From Chitinophagaceae bacterium (GTDB taxonomy: Bacteria > Bacteroidota > Bacteroidia > Chitinophagales > Chitinophagaceae): 63,112 nucleotides of DNA. The translations under genes were made by a program, and so were the position numbers. This document shows positions 62,459-63,112 of this stretch, in pieces. The stretch covers positions 1-63,112 of the forward strand of contig JAIXOJ010000132.1 of NCBI GenBank assembly GCA_027486835.1, given 5' to 3'. The notes below the pieces were generated by a model. The model ran no database searches. It was not told the origin of the DNA and saw only the letters and a list, made by a program, of their open reading frames with translations. The stretch's first letter is position 1; each line of letters opens with the position of its first letter.

Positions 62459-62950
62459 ATGAAATTTATTATTTTTTTGGTTATTTTGTTTCTAACTTTA
62501 GACAAAAGTTTGGCACAAGACACCGTATTGCAAAGACAAGCATCTGATTTTTGTTCAAATGTCGATTCTGCTGGAGCACGATTTATGTTATTTGGGTACA
62601 CAATTGAAGAAGCAAAAGGTACATTTATTAGAGAATTTAAAGATGGAGTTATGATAGATAGTTCTAGTGTTGACTTGCTATCCTTTTCCAGAAGAAATAA
62701 AAGTAAAATAGACAGTTTAGCACTACGATTTAGAATTGGATTCAAAGGGCGGTTTTTACATACAAATAATACCTACCAAATATGCATACCTGGATACCCC
62801 CCTAAAATTCTATCAAATATGATAATTAGGGCAGTGTTCACTGGTAGGGAGTCATATATGTGTGATTTAACTGAATATGATATCGATGGAGTAACGCATA
62901 GAGATTGGCTTATCGAAATTTATAAAAAAAGTCCAGATAAACTAGAGTGA
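62459..62950 (+). CDS. Hypothetical secreted protein
   Basis: A 163-aa protein with a signal peptide (residues 1-19, ending SLAQ). The mature part has no recognised domain; two cysteines (C29 and one near the C-terminus) could form a disulfide. Followed directly by the REP-like hairpins. Confidence 0.65.
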   Translation: MKFIIFLVILFLTLDKSLAQDTVLQRQASDFCSNVDSAGARFMLFGYTIEEAKGTFIREFKDGVMIDSSSVDLLSFSRRNKSKIDSLALRFRIGFKGRFLHTNNTYQICIPGYPPKILSNMIIRAVFTGRESYMCDLTEYDIDGVTHRDWLIEIYKKSPDKLE

Positions 62951-62965
62951 TTACTTAGGTGAATC

Positions 62966-63050
62966 AACTGGCTCAACTGGCTCAACTGGCGCGAGTGTTC
63001 TTCATTAGCAGGCCACTCGTGCCTTTTTAATGAGCCAGTTTGCAACTGGC
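62966..63050. repeat. REP-like hairpin cluster upstream of the transposase start
   Basis: AACTGGCTC repeats with a 9-bp period at 62966-62990. AACTGGCTCA pairs with TGAGCCAGTT (63031-63040), enclosing GGCGCGAGTG (62988-62997) / CACTCGTGCC (63014-63023). A separate perfect hairpin GCCAGTT-TGC-AACTGGC lies at 63034-63050. Similar GC-rich hairpins flank Bacteroidota REP-associated transposase genes. Confidence 0.75.
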
Positions 63051-63093
63051 ATTCGTTTGGACAAAACAATTATATTAGCCAAAAATCACCATT

Positions 63094-63112
63094 ATGTCAA
63101 GCAAGTACAAAA
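63094..63112 (+). CDS. Start of probable REP-associated (Y1/IS200-type) transposase, truncated by window
   Basis: ATG 63094 begins MSSKYK, which matches the usual N-terminus of REP-associated tyrosine transposases (RAYT) of Bacteroidota. The preceding nested hairpins fit. Only six codons are visible, so this rests on context and memory. Confidence 0.5.

Overview
The window is an AT-rich chromosomal segment from a member of the Bacteroidota, most likely of the Chitinophagaceae/Chitinophagales type. This assignment is inferred from gene families. The evidence is a type IX secretion (T9SS) C-terminal sorting domain, SprB-like repeats, and GSCFA, DUF4294 and UMF1-type MFS proteins. A ClpC with an adjacent STAS/RNase Z pair, start codons without obvious Shine-Dalgarno sequences, and many signal peptides ending in -AQ also fit. 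No rRNA, prophage, CRISPR array or complete insertion sequence was seen.

Layout. 0-3.5 kb: a 22-bp tandem array, a lineage-type hypothetical gene, a type IV (AbiE-family) toxin-antitoxin locus with two matching operator-like inverted repeats and a frameshifted toxin gene, and tRNA-Val. 3.6-12 kb: housekeeping genes (rnz, STAS protein, clpC, ruvC), a cytochrome P450, a UPF0104-type membrane protein and a DUF3108 protein. 12-15.8 kb: an MBL-fold hydrolase/MFS gene pair set between palindrome-rich repeat arrays. 15.8-20.7 kb: a xylose block (sodium-solute symporter, xylA, xylB) with a structured control region upstream of xylB. 21-23.4 kb: a redox-type operon (NTF2-like, SDR, DUF1330) divergent from an HxlR regulator, with two near-identical operators between them. 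24-31 kb: GSCFA, rlmB, a glycosyltransferase, an HPt protein and a large hybrid histidine kinase. 31.2-33.2 kb: a 40-bp tandem array of 16 units in perfect register, followed by two nearly identical small aspartic-protease genes. 33.4-47.7 kb: glycosyltransferase, tail-specific protease, a secreted helical protein, a two-gene module resembling a HEPN pair, OsmC, lipA, aat-clpS, a GH43 xylosidase and thyA-folA. 47.9-48.8 kb: two short elements with terminal inverted repeats bracketing a 21-bp array. 49-63.1 kb: a response regulator and a run of envelope or secreted genes (O-antigen-ligase-like TPR protein, transglutaminase-like protein, Sel1-repeat T9SS protein, a 797-residue candidate secreted effector, beta-barrels, a PagL-like lipid A deacylase). 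The window ends in REP-like hairpins and the first codons of a probable REP-associated transposase.

How the genes work together. xylA and xylB convert xylose to xylulose 5-phosphate. The symporter is placed to import the sugar, and the GH43 enzyme, about 25 kb away, could release xylose from xylan. aat and clpS form the bacterial N-degron pair, and clpC in the same window is the natural unfoldase partner. thyA-folA is a thymidylate/folate operon. The hybrid kinase and HPt protein form a phosphorelay without an adjacent output regulator.

The most unusual content is (1) the several unrelated, palindrome-containing intergenic minisatellites, (2) the inverted-repeat elements and the similar half-ends in front of the duplicated protease genes, and (3) the signal-peptide/SprB-repeat protein with a C-terminal domain resembling a PD-(D/E)XK nuclease. 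All functional statements are read from sequence by eye. No database search or alignment program was run.
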